Source: Bacteroidales bacterium
GTDB taxonomy: Bacteria; Bacteroidota; Bacteroidia; Bacteroidales; VadinHA17
Direction of reading: 5' to 3'
Assembly: GCA_003141895.1 (NCBI GenBank)
Contig: PLNT01000040.1
Location: 26,634 to 90,633, forward strand
DNA: 64,000 nucleotides
In this document: positions 54,498 through 64,000 of the stretch, piece by piece
Position numbering within the stretch: position 1 is the stretch's first letter
Layout: each line of letters begins with the position of its first letter
Made by a program: the position numbers and the translations under genes
Notes under the pieces: generated by a model
Seen by the model: only the letters and a program-made list of their open reading frames with translations
Told to the model about the DNA's origin: nothing
The model's database searches: none

Positions 54498-55835
54498 TTT
54501 CAGTTTATGCTTCTTCACAAACTCATCGAGAACCTGGGACAGATTAGGATCGCCAATTTCCTGAAGATCATAATACACCCTGGTATTTGGTTTTTTTATT
54601 TTAATGATCCTGTTCAGATCAATTGGGGTAGCTATAATCACACTGTCACAGTCCGTATTGTTGATAGTGGTTTCAAGGTCTTTCAATTGCTGATCACCAT
54701 AACCCATTGCCGGAAGCAGAGTTCCGATATTAGGATATAATCTGAATGTCTCACTTAATTTACCGACGGTATAAGGGCGCGGATCAACAAGTTCGGCAGC
54801 TCCGAATTTTTGAGCAGCAACTACCCCGGCACCCAGTTTCATTTCTCCATGTGTAAGAGTGGGGCCATCCTCAACCACAAGAACTCTTTTACCTCGTATT
54901 AATGAAGAATCATCAACTTTAATTGGAGATGCTCCGTCAATAACAATTGCTTTAGGATTTACCTTGGCGATGCTTTCCCTGACTATCTGAATAGCTTCAG
55001 GAGCAGCACTATCCATTTTATTTATTACAACCACATCAGCAATACGCAGAGTTACTTCACCCGGGTAGTATCTCAGTTCATGACCGGCCCTGTGAGGATC
55101 AGTAACGGTAATCATAAGGTCGGGTTTGTAGAATGGGAAATCATTATTTCCGCCATCCCAAAGTATAACATCACAACCCGACGGATCATTTTCAGCCGCT
55201 CTCAGAATTGCTTCATAATCGACCCCGGCGTATATGACGTTTCCTCTGACAACATGAGGCTCATACTCTTCCATTTCCTCAACTGTACATTTATGTTTTT
55301 CAAGATCTTTGATAACTGCAAAACGCTGAACTTTCTGTGCATTCAGATCACCATAAGGCATGGGATGACGTATTGCAACTACCTTTAATCCCCTTTCCAT
55401 CAGCAGCTCAATTACCTTTCGCGATGTCTGACTTTTACCGCATCCCGTTCTGATAGCACCAATGGCTATAAGAGGTTTTGTGCTTTTAACCATAGTATCA
55501 GCAGGACCAAGCAAAATAAAATTAGCTCCGGCTGCGTTAACTATTGCACTTACAGACATTACCCTCTGGTAGGGAACATCACTATATGAAAATACACAAT
55601 CATTTACTTTATATTTTTTAATGAGATCATTAAGGTTTTCTTCAGCGAAAATAGGAATGCCATCAGGATATAATTTGCCGGCCAGTTCTTTTGGATATTT
55701 TCTACCATCAATATCTGGTATTTGTGCCGCTGTAAACGCAACAACATTATAACTCTCATTATCTCTGTAGCAAGTATTGAAATTATGAAAATCGCGACCC
55801 GCTGCACCAATTATGATGACATTTTTCTTAGTCAT
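54492..55835 (-). CDS. cpgS: Cyclic 2,3-diphosphoglycerate synthetase-like P-loop protein
   Basis: 447 residues. An N-terminal Rossmann-like part (VIIIGAAGRDFHNFN, about 5-19) precedes a P-loop domain with GAIRTGCGKSQTSRKV (about 127-142), DVILWDGGNNDFPF and VVINKMDSA. This combination is that of cyclic 2,3-diphosphoglycerate synthetase, best known in thermophilic methanogens, where it makes a thermoprotectant; bacterial homologues are known but their product is unclear. It is alone on the minus strand. Confidence 0.72.
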   Translation of the reverse strand: MTKKNVIIIGAAGRDFHNFNTCYRDNESYNVVAFTAAQIPDIDGRKYPKELAGKLYPDGIPIFAEENLNDLIKKYKVNDCVFSYSDVPYQRVMSVSAIVNAAGANFILLGPADTMVKSTKPLIAIGAIRTGCGKSQTSRKVIELLMERGLKVVAIRHPMPYGDLNAQKVQRFAVIKDLEKHKCTVEEMEEYEPHVVRGNVIYAGVDYEAILRAAENDPSGCDVILWDGGNNDFPFYKPDLMITVTDPHRAGHELRYYPGEVTLRIADVVVINKMDSAAPEAIQIVRESIAKVNPKAIVIDGASPIKVDDSSLIRGKRVLVVEDGPTLTHGEMKLGAGVVAAQKFGAAELVDPRPYTVGKLSETFRLYPNIGTLLPAMGYGDQQLKDLETTINNTDCDSVIIATPIDLNRIIKIKKPNTRVYYDLQEIGDPNLSQVLDEFVKKHKLKK

Positions 55836-56088
55836 AAATCCTCCTTAGTTTTTTAGAAATTTAATTACCGGAATGAGTTTTCATTTTAAAATGAAGTAAC
55901 AAATGTATAATTTGCACACCAAAATTCCGAGCATTTAAGAGTATTTTTTTATACATCAATTATATGGCATATCTTACTGATTAATAATTTTTTAAACCTG
56001 TTTTAGCCATGTACTGAAAACATGTTAAAGAAAATGTTTTCAATATGCGAAGGTATATGGCAAATTCTTTGTACTATTATGACATGTT

Positions 56089-56700
56089 ATGAATGTGCTT
56101 GCTCATATATATCTTTCAGGTGATTCTGATAAAATAATCATTGGCAATTATATAGGTGATTATGTGAAAGGACGCGATTACCTTAAGTACCCCGAACTTA
56201 TAAGAAAAGGTATTATTCTGCACAGACACATTGATGGTTTTACGGACTCACATCCTGTCGTTCATCGCAGTAAGATATTCTTCACAAGAAAATACCACAA
56301 ATATTCAGGTGTAATCACCGATATAATTTATGATCATTTTCTTACTAAAGAATGGGATTTTTTCTCCAGGAGACCACTTGAGAGTGTCACATACAATTTT
56401 TACAGAGCCCTTGTAAACAATTACGAAATCATGCCTGAAAATGTAAGGGAGATGATGCCTTTTTTTATTATTAATAACTGGATTGAATCTTATCAGACCC
56501 TGAACGGGATCCGTCATGTCTTAAACACGCTGAGCAAAAGATCCACTCTTCCCAATGAAACAAGGTTTGCCATGCATGCTCTTAAAAAGAATTATTATTC
56601 TCTTCAGGATGACTTTATGGAATTCTTTCCCCAACTCATAGATTATGTTGAAAAGGATTTTGGTGTTGAAATCTCCCACAGAATAACAATCCCATTCTGA
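56089..56700 (+). CDS. ACP phosphodiesterase-like protein (DUF479)
   Basis: 203 residues. MNVLAHIYLSGDSDKIIIGNYIGDYVKG and the HRHIDGFTDSHP motif match the AcpH family, which removes the phosphopantetheine arm of acyl-carrier protein. Metal-binding His and Asp residues near the N-terminus are conserved. Some members act on other phosphodiesters. The 253-nt gap upstream (55836-56088) contains no visible gene. Confidence 0.82.
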   Translation: MNVLAHIYLSGDSDKIIIGNYIGDYVKGRDYLKYPELIRKGIILHRHIDGFTDSHPVVHRSKIFFTRKYHKYSGVITDIIYDHFLTKEWDFFSRRPLESVTYNFYRALVNNYEIMPENVREMMPFFIINNWIESYQTLNGIRHVLNTLSKRSTLPNETRFAMHALKKNYYSLQDDFMEFFPQLIDYVEKDFGVEISHRITIPF

Positions 56701-58125
56701 TTAAACGAGGTACTCGGTACGGCTTGCATCAAGTCTCAGGAATATAAATAACAGTATAGTAAATCCCCATAAAGAACTTCCTCCGTAGCTTAAAAACGGT
56801 AGAGGTATCCCTATTACCGGCACAAGACCGATAGCCATACCTATGTTCAGAAAAACGTGAGTAAATAGAATCGAAGCAACGCAATATCCATAAACCCGTG
56901 AAAACACTGACCGTTGTCGTTCCGCCAGCATTACTAATCTTAACAGGAGAAACAGATAAATTCCGATTATAACACTTGAACCGAGGAAACCCCACTCTTC
57001 ACCGACAGTACAAAATATAAAATCAGAACTTTGTTTTGGTACAAATTTAAACTTTGTCTGGGTTCCCTGTAAAAACCCCTTTCCTGCAACTCCCCCTGAA
57101 CCAATTGAGATTATTGACTGGTTAACATTATACCCTGTCCCGTGCAGATCGGATTTAAACCCAAGCAGGATATCCACCCTTTCTTTCTGGTGAGGTTTCA
57201 GGAAGTTATTAAAAACATAATCAACAGAATTAACATAAACGACACTGCCTATAAGAAACAAGTATATAATCAGAATTGTCATGGCTCTCTTGTAGAGAAA
57301 ATAAAACACAAAAGCAATGCCTGACAGAATTATTGAAATAATTATAATCATTTCATTCCCAATCGATTTTATTATAAAATGATCGGCCAGAAACAAAGAT
57401 CCGGTAATAAGCAAAAAAACACCTGAAGTGTAAAAAAACAGTTTCCATTTGTGTGTTGTAACCCATACAAGAATAATTGCTACGATTATCAGTACAATTG
57501 ACAAGGTAAGATTATCTGAAAGTAAGGTGAGAAAAAACAAGAGTATTGCCAGTAACGCCGAGAAGAAAATATAGGGACTCATCCCTTCCCTGAACAAAAC
57601 AATAAATAAGGAAAAATATACAAGAGCAGAACCCATATCGGGCTGGAGTAAAGTAAGGGCAGCCGGGAAAATAATAATTGCTGCTGCAGGAACTAAAACA
57701 GAAAGCCGGATCAGATCCTGCCTCTTCGTATTTAAATAGCTGGCAAGGGCAAGAGATGTTCCGAATTTTGCCAGTTCAGAAGGCTGGAGACTCACACTTC
57801 CAAATTCAAACCACGATTTCGCACCATTTATTTCCTTGCCTAATATAATTACAAGGACAAGCAGTAACATGCAAAACCCGTAAATGAACCATGAGAAAAA
57901 GAAATAAAACCGGTTATCTATGATTACAATAAATATCGCAAGAACAAGTGAAGCGATTATCCAGAGAAACTGTTTCCCATACCTCTGGGATAAATCGAGT
58001 ATTCCGGCATGTTCTTCATTAAATACAGCAGCATAAATATTGATCCACCCCATGAAAATCAGCAGTAAAAACAAGACTATGGAAATCTTGTCAATCCCAT
58101 TCCATATATTAACGCTCCGCTTCAC
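56701..58125 (-). CDS. rodA: Rod shape-determining protein RodA
   Basis: SEDS-family peptidoglycan polymerase working with PBP2. About ten membrane helices; LQPDMGSALVYF, PSDFIFCTVGEEWGFLG and PLPFLSYGGSSL are the family signatures. The frame is open further upstream inside mrdA, but GTG at 58123-58125 (VKRSVNIWNGIDKIS) overlaps mrdA by only 17 nt and starts just before the first helix, so I use it; the product is 474 residues. Confidence 0.9.
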   Translation of the reverse strand: MKRSVNIWNGIDKISIVLFLLLIFMGWINIYAAVFNEEHAGILDLSQRYGKQFLWIIASLVLAIFIVIIDNRFYFFFSWFIYGFCMLLLVLVIILGKEINGAKSWFEFGSVSLQPSELAKFGTSLALASYLNTKRQDLIRLSVLVPAAAIIIFPAALTLLQPDMGSALVYFSLFIVLFREGMSPYIFFSALLAILLFFLTLLSDNLTLSIVLIIVAIILVWVTTHKWKLFFYTSGVFLLITGSLFLADHFIIKSIGNEMIIIISIILSGIAFVFYFLYKRAMTILIIYLFLIGSVVYVNSVDYVFNNFLKPHQKERVDILLGFKSDLHGTGYNVNQSIISIGSGGVAGKGFLQGTQTKFKFVPKQSSDFIFCTVGEEWGFLGSSVIIGIYLFLLLRLVMLAERQRSVFSRVYGYCVASILFTHVFLNIGMAIGLVPVIGIPLPFLSYGGSSLWGFTILLFIFLRLDASRTEYLV

Positions 58126-59935
58126 TATTTGCGCTTTTTTCAAGATTAAGATCAAGAATTCTTTTTTCCAGAACCTTATTTGTAATTTCTCTTTTAATAT
58201 ATTTTTCAATCATTAGACTTGCGATTGGCGCAGCATAAGTAGCTCCGAATCCGGCATTTTCAACATAAACTGCTATAGCAATTTTAGGGTCATTCTTTGG
58301 CGCAAATGCTATAAAAACAGAATGGTTGGCCCCATGTGGGTTTTGAGCCGTTCCGGTTTTTCCGCAAATGATTATATCCTTTAATTTAACACCTGCTGCA
58401 GTGCCGCTTACCACTGCTTGCTGCATACCAAGTACAATCTGACCAAAATTTGCAGTGTCTATATCAATCTGATGCTTAGTTATGAAACGTTTATCAATTT
58501 CTCCATTGGCCCCAATTGATTTTACGATATGAGGAGTGTAAAAATAACCCCTGTTTGCTATTGCTGCGGTCATATTTGCCATCTGGAGAGGAGTTGTGCC
58601 GACCTCACCCTGTCCGATCGCCATTGAAATAACTGTGAGCGCTTTCCATCTGTTTGCCCCGTAATACTTATCAAAGTAAGCTCTGGAAGGGATAAATCCG
58701 CTTAGTTCGTTAGCAAAATCTGTTCCCAGTTTATTTCCAAAGCCAAATTCATCCAGATAGCTTTTCCATTTATCATAGGCATCAGCGATGGTATTATATG
58801 CCGGATTTTCCAGTACTCTTCTGTACGTCTGGCAGAAATAGGCATTACATGAATTACCTATCGCCCCGACAATGGCAAGAGGCGATGGATGAACATGGCA
58901 GGACAGGAACAGGTATCCCCTGTGGCATTCAAATAACGTTTGTGGCGTGATCACACCTTCCTGAAGGCCAATCAATCCATTTATAGGTTTGAAAGTCGAT
59001 CCTGGCGGATATGATGCCATTGTTGCTCTGTTAAATAAAGGCTGTAAAATCGTATCTCCGAGTAGTTTTGCGAAATTTTCCGATCTCACCCTTCCCACCA
59101 ATAAAGCAGGGTCATAGTCAGGAGCAGAAATGAGCGCAAGCACTTCCCCACTTTTAGGATCAATAGCCACAACACTTCCTTTTTTGTTCTTCATCAATTC
59201 TTCGCCATATGCCTGCAGGTCAAGATCAAGTCCGGTAACTATATCCGTTCCCTGCACGGCAAGTGTATCAAGTTTCCCTTCCGCATATGAACCTTTAACA
59301 CGACTGAATACATCGACAAGGAATATTTTGACGCCTCGTTTTCCTCTCAGATCCTTTTCATATGATTCTTCAATTCCGCTCTTGCCAATATAATCTCCGG
59401 GTTTATAATATGGACTTTTTCTGATCAGACCATCATCTACTTCACTAACATATCCAAGAACATGAGAAGCAACTGGTTTTGAATATTTTCTTAATGTCCG
59501 AGGCTGAACATAAAATCCTGGATACAAAAACATTTTTTCCTGAAACCTTGCGTATGTTTCATTTGATACTTGCTTCAAAAATACGGAAGAAGCGCGCCTG
59601 GAATAGTTTATTGCAAGTCTCATCTGTTTTTTGAACAGGTCCTTTGAAATTCCAAGTAAATCACAAAAAGAGGTGGTATCGATTTTTGTGACCTGTGCAG
59701 GTACGACCATAAGATCATAAGCAGCCTGATTGTAGACAATAAGTTTCCCGTTTCTGTCTAATATAAGTCCCCTGGCAGGATACTGTGTTACATATCTGAG
59801 TACATTATTATCTGCTGAAAGACGGTACGATTTTTTAACAACCTGTATAATAAAAAGTCGCACTAACAAACCGAGTGTTGCCAGTGCAATGATTGCCATT
59901 ATAACATATTTTCTGTTAATGAATGAATCTTTCAT
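58109..59935 (-). CDS. mrdA: Penicillin-binding protein 2
   Basis: Elongasome transpeptidase, 608 residues. An N-terminal membrane anchor (about 11-29) is followed by the PBP dimer domain (about 50-225), and the transpeptidase domain with the catalytic serine in GSTFKP, the SCNAY motif region, and KTGTAQNPHG. Partner of RodA, encoded immediately downstream. Confidence 0.93.
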   Translation of the reverse strand: MKDSFINRKYVIMAIIALATLGLLVRLFIIQVVKKSYRLSADNNVLRYVTQYPARGLILDRNGKLIVYNQAAYDLMVVPAQVTKIDTTSFCDLLGISKDLFKKQMRLAINYSRRASSVFLKQVSNETYARFQEKMFLYPGFYVQPRTLRKYSKPVASHVLGYVSEVDDGLIRKSPYYKPGDYIGKSGIEESYEKDLRGKRGVKIFLVDVFSRVKGSYAEGKLDTLAVQGTDIVTGLDLDLQAYGEELMKNKKGSVVAIDPKSGEVLALISAPDYDPALLVGRVRSENFAKLLGDTILQPLFNRATMASYPPGSTFKPINGLIGLQEGVITPQTLFECHRGYLFLSCHVHPSPLAIVGAIGNSCNAYFCQTYRRVLENPAYNTIADAYDKWKSYLDEFGFGNKLGTDFANELSGFIPSRAYFDKYYGANRWKALTVISMAIGQGEVGTTPLQMANMTAAIANRGYFYTPHIVKSIGANGEIDKRFITKHQIDIDTANFGQIVLGMQQAVVSGTAAGVKLKDIIICGKTGTAQNPHGANHSVFIAFAPKNDPKIAIAVYVENAGFGATYAAPIASLMIEKYIKREITNKVLEKRILDLNLEKSANSEAER

Positions 59936-59944
59936 AATTTGGGA

Positions 59945-60454
59945 TCAATTCTTTCCTCTTCTGTAGTATTCAATCAGAAGAATAAAAGTTACTGAAAATA
60001 TTGTACTTAAAATTACTCTGAACAGCGTCCTGAAAAAATCCGTAAAACGGAATACTTCAAGATAAAAAAGAGAAGTGTGATGTATAAGTACAATTAGTAA
60101 TGTATATGAGAAAAACCATCTGAAACCATAATTCACCATAGAGGGTTCGGAACCTGACTCATACCCGTCTTTGGGAGATACGACCCTTATTACATAAGGC
60201 CTGACGAAACCTGAAAGAACTGTTGCAAATGTATGAACACCGGGAGAACCGGAAAAAAAATCAATTATCATTCCAATTGTAAATGATAATATCAGCAACA
60301 ACCACGAGGGTATTTCAATAGGCAATAAGAGAATGAACATTATATAGACATACGGATTAATGTACCCGCTGAACTGTATATTGTTAAAAAGCAAAACCTG
60401 AAGCAGTACCAGCAAAATAAAAATCAGACCAAACCTTAAAACTGTATTGATCAT
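59945..60454 (-). CDS. mreD: Rod shape-determining protein MreD
   Basis: 169 residues, five predicted membrane helices, and the GMIIDFFSGSPGVHTFA motif of MreD. Its start overlaps the mreC stop by 4 nt; mrdA follows after 9 nt. It links MreC with the elongasome at the inner membrane. Confidence 0.88.
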   Translation of the reverse strand: MINTVLRFGLIFILLVLLQVLLFNNIQFSGYINPYVYIMFILLLPIEIPSWLLLILSFTIGMIIDFFSGSPGVHTFATVLSGFVRPYVIRVVSPKDGYESGSEPSMVNYGFRWFFSYTLLIVLIHHTSLFYLEVFRFTDFFRTLFRVILSTIFSVTFILLIEYYRRGKN

Positions 60455-61272
60455 TTAAATAATTTTTCAAGATCAAGTTGTTCCTTTTTTTTCATATTAC
60501 CTATAACATCAACAAAATGCAACTTTTTAAAATCTGTTGTTATAGATACCCGGATTTTATAGAAATCTCCTCCTACTTTCTCATAATCGCTCACTGTGCC
60601 AACTACGATTCCTTCAGGGAATATCGCTGAAAAGCCTGTTGCCTCAATTGTATCTCCGATACTAACATTGACATGCTGAGGGATCTCACTCAAAATTGCG
60701 TACCTGTAATCCCGGCCATCCCAGCCAAGGGAGCCGTAGTACCCGTTTGATTTAATTCTGGCGCTTAATTTGAAATCAATGTTCAGGAGCGACATTGCCA
60801 CTGAATAGTCTTTTGAACAACCGACAATTTTTCCGGCAACCCCATCAGGAGAAATAACCGCCATATCAACTTTTATTCCCTGCAGTTCCCCCTTATTAAT
60901 TGTAAAAAAATTCTTCTGCCTGTTTATTGAATTATCTATTACTTCGCCTGAAGTATGCTGATATTCTTGTTTATATACTGAATCCTGCACAGAAAAAAAA
61001 ACCGGATTCTCTTTTCTCACCATTTGCTCCAATCTGTTTTTCAGAGCAACATTCTGCATAGCAAGTCTTTCATTTATCTCGCGAAGGCTCAGGTAAGAAC
61101 TGGTATTATAAATCTTCTGCTCAATTCCACGGGTAACGCCTTTAACTGCATTCAGAAGTCTGGAATTTTGATAACTGTTCCCTGTTGAAATAATATATAA
61201 AGCTATCCCTTCGAGAACAAGAAAAACAATCAGATTATTGTATCTGGTCAGAAAATTCAGCAGGTTCCTCAT
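60451..61272 (-). CDS. mreC: Rod shape-determining protein MreC
   Basis: 273 residues. One N-terminal membrane helix (about 13-29), a coiled-coil (about 48-90), then the beta-domain with FFTINKGELQGIKVDMAVISPDGVAGKIV. Periplasmic scaffold for PBP2. 13 nt after mreB. Confidence 0.92.
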   Translation of the reverse strand: MRNLLNFLTRYNNLIVFLVLEGIALYIISTGNSYQNSRLLNAVKGVTRGIEQKIYNTSSYLSLREINERLAMQNVALKNRLEQMVRKENPVFFSVQDSVYKQEYQHTSGEVIDNSINRQKNFFTINKGELQGIKVDMAVISPDGVAGKIVGCSKDYSVAMSLLNIDFKLSARIKSNGYYGSLGWDGRDYRYAILSEIPQHVNVSIGDTIEATGFSAIFPEGIVVGTVSDYEKVGGDFYKIRVSITTDFKKLHFVDVIGNMKKKEQLDLEKLFK

Positions 61273-61285
61273 TCACTTTTTTCGA

Positions 61286-62308
61286 TTATCTCATCAGGAA
61301 CGGAAATTTATCAACATTTTTAAGGGCAACCCCCGTACCACGGGCAACTGCATGTAATGGATCTTCCACAACATTGAAAGGTATGTTAATTTTATCAGTC
61401 AATCTTCTGTCAAGACCTCTGAGCAGAGCACCCCCTCCTGCCAGATATATCCCCTTATTCACGATATCGGCGTATAGCTCCGGTGGAGTCTGTTCAAGCA
61501 CATTTAATAAAGCGGCTTCAACTTTAGACAAAGATTTATCAAGACAATATGCTATTTCCTGGTAAGAAACCGGAATTTCGATCGGAAGAGCTGTCATAAT
61601 ATTCGGACCTCTGACAACATAATCAGCTGGTGGATTTTCAATATCCGGAAGAGCTGCTCCTACCCCGATTTTTATGTCCTCAGCTGTACGTTCTCCGATT
61701 TTAATATTGTGTTGATGACGCATATAAGCCTGAATATCAGCTGTAAATCCATCTCCCGCGATTCTGATAGATTTATTACAAACGATTCCACCAAGTGCAA
61801 TCACTGCAATTTCAGTGGTTCCGCCACCGATATCTACTACCATGCATCCTTCAGGTGCTTCAACATCAAGCCCGATCCCTATCGCTGCTGCCATAGGTTC
61901 ATAAATCATGTAAACATCACGTCCGCCGGCATGCTCAGATGAGTCACGTACTGCACGGATTTCAACCTCGGTGCTTCCTGACGGTATACAAACCACCATC
62001 TTAAGCGATGGAGAGAAAAGGCGTGGTCCCTTATTTATCATCTTTATCATTCCCCGTATCATAAGCTCCGCTGCATTGAAATCGGCAATTACTCCGTCGC
62101 GCAAAGGCCTGATAGTCTTGATGTTTTCATGGGTCTTACCATGCATCTGTCTGGCTTTTTCACCTATTGCAATCAGTTTTCCTGAGTTTTTATCAATTGC
62201 CACTATTGATGGTTCATCAACAACAATTTTATCATTATGAATTATGATGGTATTTGCTGTTCCCAGATCGATCGCAATTTCCTGTGTTAAAAATGAAAAT
62301 AATCCCAT
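61286..62308 (-). CDS. mreB: Actin-like cell-shape protein MreB
   Basis: 340 residues with the actin fold: IAIDLGTANTIIIHN (phosphate 1), VVDIGGGTTEIAVIALGG (phosphate 2) and YLAGGGALLRGLD (adenosine). Starts the mre block, 30 nt after purH; the group purH-mreB-mreC-mreD-mrdA-rodA is a familiar Bacteroidota arrangement. Confidence 0.95.
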   Translation of the reverse strand: MGLFSFLTQEIAIDLGTANTIIIHNDKIVVDEPSIVAIDKNSGKLIAIGEKARQMHGKTHENIKTIRPLRDGVIADFNAAELMIRGMIKMINKGPRLFSPSLKMVVCIPSGSTEVEIRAVRDSSEHAGGRDVYMIYEPMAAAIGIGLDVEAPEGCMVVDIGGGTTEIAVIALGGIVCNKSIRIAGDGFTADIQAYMRHQHNIKIGERTAEDIKIGVGAALPDIENPPADYVVRGPNIMTALPIEIPVSYQEIAYCLDKSLSKVEAALLNVLEQTPPELYADIVNKGIYLAGGGALLRGLDRRLTDKINIPFNVVEDPLHAVARGTGVALKNVDKFPFLMR

Positions 62309-62338
62309 TATATGAGTTAATTAATTTATTATATATAC

Positions 62339-63862
62339 TTAATGTTTAAAATGTCTTACACCTGTAAAAACCATCGCTATTCCATTTGAAGAACAATAAT
62401 CAATTGATTCTTTGTCCCTAACTGATCCACCGGGTTGTACTATTGCGGTAATTCCGGCTTTGTGTGCAATTTCTACACTGTCAGCAAACGGAAAATAAGC
62501 GTCTGAAGCCAAAACCGATCCCTGCAGATCAAAGCCGAAGGAACGGGCTTTTTCAATTGCCTGCTTCAATGCATCTACCCTCGACGTCTGGCCAATACCA
62601 CTTGCACATAGCTGCCTGTTATTTGCAATTACAATAGCATTCGATTTGCTATGCTTAACAATGATATTGGCAAAAACCAGATCTTCCATTTCAGAATTTT
62701 CAGGTATCCGGGTCGTAACAGGCCTCATCTCCTGAATTGATTCAGTACTGTTGTCTTTTTCCTGCCAGAGGATACCATTCAGAAGCGATCTGAATCCATA
62801 ATCCTTTCTCTCAGAATCATTCCTTTGCAAAATTATTCTATTCTTCTTTTGTTTCAGGATTTCCAGTGCAGAGTCTGAAAACCCTGGTGCTATAATTATT
62901 TCAAAGAATATTTTGTCGATTTCCCCGGCTGTCTTCTTATCCACATTTGAGTTAGTAACTATGACTCCTCCATAAGCAGATACCGGATCGCATGAAAGAG
63001 CATCGTTGAATGCATCAAATGCATTTGACCTGCAAGCAACGCCACATGGATTATTATGCTTTATAATAGCGAACGTAGGTATTTTGAATTCGTCTATAAT
63101 ATTAAGAGCCGCATCAATGTCAAGAAAGTTATTGTAGGATATTTCCTTCCCATGAAGTTTCTTGAAGATCATGTCGGGATCGCCAAAGAAAACACCTTTC
63201 TGATGCGGATTTTCACCATAGCGCAGAGGGTATGATGTATTAATACTCTCCCTGAAAACCGGTATTGAAGCCTGTTTATTAAAATAGTTGAAGATTGAAA
63301 CATCGTAATGAGATGATGTCTGAAATGCCTTTGCAGCATAAAACCTTCTTTCGGAAACTGAAGTAATTCCTTGTTTTTCTTTCAATAATGTAAGAACGGA
63401 ATCGTACTGCTCCCTTCCTGAAACTACAAGCACATCGTTATAATTTTTTGCAGCAGCTCTGATCAGTGAGATACCACCGATGTCAATCTTTTCAATAATC
63501 TCTTCTTCTTTATCAGCTGATTTTAGTGTTTCCTCAAACGGATAAAGGTCAACTATAACAAGATCAATTTCAGGTATATTATATTTTGATAGCTGTTCAA
63601 TGTCGGTATCGTTTTCTCTCCTGGCCAGAATGCCGCCAAAAACGGAAGGATGCAATGTTTTAACCCTACCACCAAGAATAGAAGGGTATGAAGTAATATC
63701 TTCAACTTTTATCGCAGGGAATCCAAGCCCGGAAATAAAATCAAATGTACCTCCTGTGCTATAAATCTTTACATGTAATTCATTAAGAAGCCTGACTATA
63801 TCAGCCAAGCCATCTTTATAAAAAACTGAAATCAGAGCACTTTGAATTCGTTTGTTACTCAT
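62339..63862 (-). CDS. purH: Bifunctional AICAR formyltransferase/IMP cyclohydrolase
   Basis: Final two steps of IMP synthesis. 507 residues: N-terminal IMP cyclohydrolase (about 1-195, with STGGTFDFI, GGRVKTLHPSVFGGIL and VVDLYPFEET) and C-terminal transformylase with the KHNNPCG motif (about 266-272) and DAYFPFADS. Start ATG 63862. The 138 nt upstream to the window end are AT-rich with no gene visible. Confidence 0.95.
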   Translation of the reverse strand: MSNKRIQSALISVFYKDGLADIVRLLNELHVKIYSTGGTFDFISGLGFPAIKVEDITSYPSILGGRVKTLHPSVFGGILARRENDTDIEQLSKYNIPEIDLVIVDLYPFEETLKSADKEEEIIEKIDIGGISLIRAAAKNYNDVLVVSGREQYDSVLTLLKEKQGITSVSERRFYAAKAFQTSSHYDVSIFNYFNKQASIPVFRESINTSYPLRYGENPHQKGVFFGDPDMIFKKLHGKEISYNNFLDIDAALNIIDEFKIPTFAIIKHNNPCGVACRSNAFDAFNDALSCDPVSAYGGVIVTNSNVDKKTAGEIDKIFFEIIIAPGFSDSALEILKQKKNRIILQRNDSERKDYGFRSLLNGILWQEKDNSTESIQEMRPVTTRIPENSEMEDLVFANIIVKHSKSNAIVIANNRQLCASGIGQTSRVDALKQAIEKARSFGFDLQGSVLASDAYFPFADSVEIAHKAGITAIVQPGGSVRDKESIDYCSSNGIAMVFTGVRHFKH

Positions 63863-64000
63863 TATATGCTAATTACGATCGTATTGATGTCCCTGTTCGA
63901 GCGTCTAAAAATAGATATTTTTTTAATAATGTCATACATTATAATATATGATTATTAGTGATAATTTATTTTAGTTCGTTTATACATATCCTTGTTGGAT

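Overview
The window looks like a chromosomal stretch of a Bacteroidota bacterium, probably close to Bacteroidales; I cannot place it further. The signs are: adjacent topoisomerase IV genes parE-parC, a purH-mreBCD-mrdA-rodA cell-shape cluster, PorV-type and helix-hairpin-helix outer-membrane proteins, a class I PurE, a MutS-like ATPase with membrane segments, lipoprotein signals, and promoters of the TAnnTTTG type instead of the sigma-70 TATAAT. Most of the window is housekeeping. No rRNA, tRNA or CRISPR array was seen.

Layout. 0.1-5.2 kb (minus): parE-parC-aroK. 5.4-12.2 kb (minus): APC permease, membrane MutS-like ATPase, a methyltransferase-like protein with PlsC, and L-fucose isomerase. 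12.5-15.9 kb (plus): lipA-lipB-recJ. 15.9-19.5 kb (minus): helix-hairpin-helix barrel protein, PorV-like protein, PurE. 19.5-23.5 kb (plus): hpt, adk, obg, a PAP2 phosphatase and a lipoate-protein ligase. 23.6-33.1 kb: a cryptic accessory element headed by a large serine recombinase, with about 14 mostly unknown small genes in one direction and long AT-rich non-coding stretches. 33.2-37.9 kb (plus): small membrane protein, L-fuculokinase, class IV aminotransferase, LysS. 38.0-45.0 kb: a TerB/ABCG-type transporter gene diverging from a fused SiaB-SiaC gene, a phosphatase remnant, a metallophosphoesterase, and a DUF4956/CotH-like pair. 45.1-51.5 kb: upp, a lone PstS lipoprotein, an ABC-2 exporter pair, a DUF2807 adhesin-like lipoprotein and pgi. 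52-56.7 kb: a GH3 lipoprotein, a cyclic 2,3-diphosphoglycerate synthetase-like protein and an AcpH-like protein. 56.7-63.9 kb (minus): purH-mreB-mreC-mreD-mrdA-rodA.

Intergenic DNA carries several families of short dispersed repeats: C-run/G-run elements with stem-loops, a GTCATTGCGA family, and a CGCAAAGG family. They sit at gene ends, and several proteins end or begin inside one. One copy at 51.5 kb is split by a 230-bp MITE-like insertion. The serine-recombinase element also appears to have split a C-run/G-run repeat.

The best candidates for something undescribed are: (1) the 9.5-kb serine-recombinase element, which has no recognisable relaxase, replication or capsid gene but carries an endonuclease VII-type HNH protein, a ribbon-helix-helix protein, a GIY-YIG-like protein and a chain of overlapping micro-genes; (2) the SiaB kinase-SiaC substrate fusion, next to the apparent 3' remnant of the matching PP2C/SpoIIE phosphatase gene; and (3) the TerB/FHA-like/ABCG fusion transporter divergent from it.
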